From the NCBI GenBank assembly GCA_948472955.1, contig CAOKVW010000004.1, forward strand, positions 1-46,068: a stretch of 46,068 nucleotides of DNA. The letters run 5' to 3'. The notes beneath the pieces are model-generated. The model was not told the origin of the DNA. It did no database searches and was given only the letters and a program-made list of their open reading frames with translations. This document shows, piece by piece, positions 46,057-46,068 of this stretch. The DNA comes from an uncultured Clostridium sp. (GTDB taxonomy: Bacteria > Bacillota > Clostridia > TANB77 > CAG-508). The position numbers and the translations under genes were made by a program. Numbering within the stretch: position 1 is the stretch's first letter; every line of letters starts with the position of its first letter.

Positions 46057-46068
46057 GAATATTACAAG

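Noticed and set aside
46040..46068. Replication origin at the window end
   Set aside because: There is a single DnaA box with no cluster, no AT-rich unwinding region with repeats and no dnaA or dnaN gene nearby.
1..46068. CRISPR array, tRNA or rRNA genes, insertion sequence with transposase
   Set aside because: I saw no regularly spaced direct repeats, no tRNA cloverleaf with a T-loop, no rRNA segment and no transposase frame.

Overview
The window reads as chromosome of a low-GC, spore-forming, Gram-positive anaerobe of the class Clostridia. The basis is strong A+T bias, AAAGGAGG-type ribosome binding sites, SpoIIID, a BofC-like protein, ClpE-like ATPase, CdaA, RicT, a 2[4Fe-4S] ferredoxin and pyrB-pyrI. 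I cannot name the species.

Layout. 1-2.8 kb (minus): small membrane protein, cdaA, truA and a Cys-rich membrane protein. 2.9-6.8 kb: accessory island with an ORF6N remnant, a candidate type I toxin-antitoxin locus, a Nudix fragment and an MmeI-like restriction-modification gene. 6.9-9.4 kb (minus): pilin-like protein, rnhB, pdp. 9.6-15.1 kb: htrA-like protease, an unknown membrane protein, clpE-like gene, pgsA. 15.3-19.8 kb (minus): BofC-like protein, comEC, SH3/NlpC-P60 cell-wall hydrolase. 20.2-25.4 kb (plus): CNNM/CorC protein, WG-repeat protein, patatin, cysteine desulfurase. 25.5-27.8 kb: FAD oxidoreductase and CmpB-like membrane protein. 27.9-32.8 kb: a LysR regulator and a four-gene set made of a nucleotidyltransferase, an iPGM-like protein, an enolase-like protein and a DHH protein. 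32.9-34.8 kb: spoIIID and purH. 34.9-37.5 kb (minus): lepB, holB, ricT, ferredoxin. 37.8-44.3 kb (minus): murE, mraY, ftsW, murG and a sensor kinase. 44.6-45.9 kb (minus): pyrB-pyrI.

The most striking observation is a translational one. Three genes (the MmeI-like gene, comEC and ftsW) are each broken into two or more frames, and together they need eight +1 shifts to be restored. At all eight places the in-frame codon is CGG. Skipping its C lets the ribosome read GGA or GGT, which restores a glycine that is highly conserved in at least six cases (CGSGN in the methylase, HVGG in ComEC, IGSGG and SYGG in FtsW). Reading every other gene by eye I found no in-frame CGG, although CGG is common in the other two phases and CGT, CGC, CGA and AGG are all used. 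The simplest reading is that CGG is an unassigned or hungry codon here and that CGG-N is decoded as glycine with a +1 shift. Recurrent +1 shifts at AGG in Perkinsus mitochondria are the nearest parallel I know.

Other structure: three copies of a long hairpin element with covarying stems, three copies of a GGACATGGGGACGT inverted repeat, a perfect 57-bp inverted repeat, a 174-bp imperfect palindrome upstream of cdaA, and hairpins that cover the ribosome binding sites of spoIIID and the nucleotidyltransferase gene.
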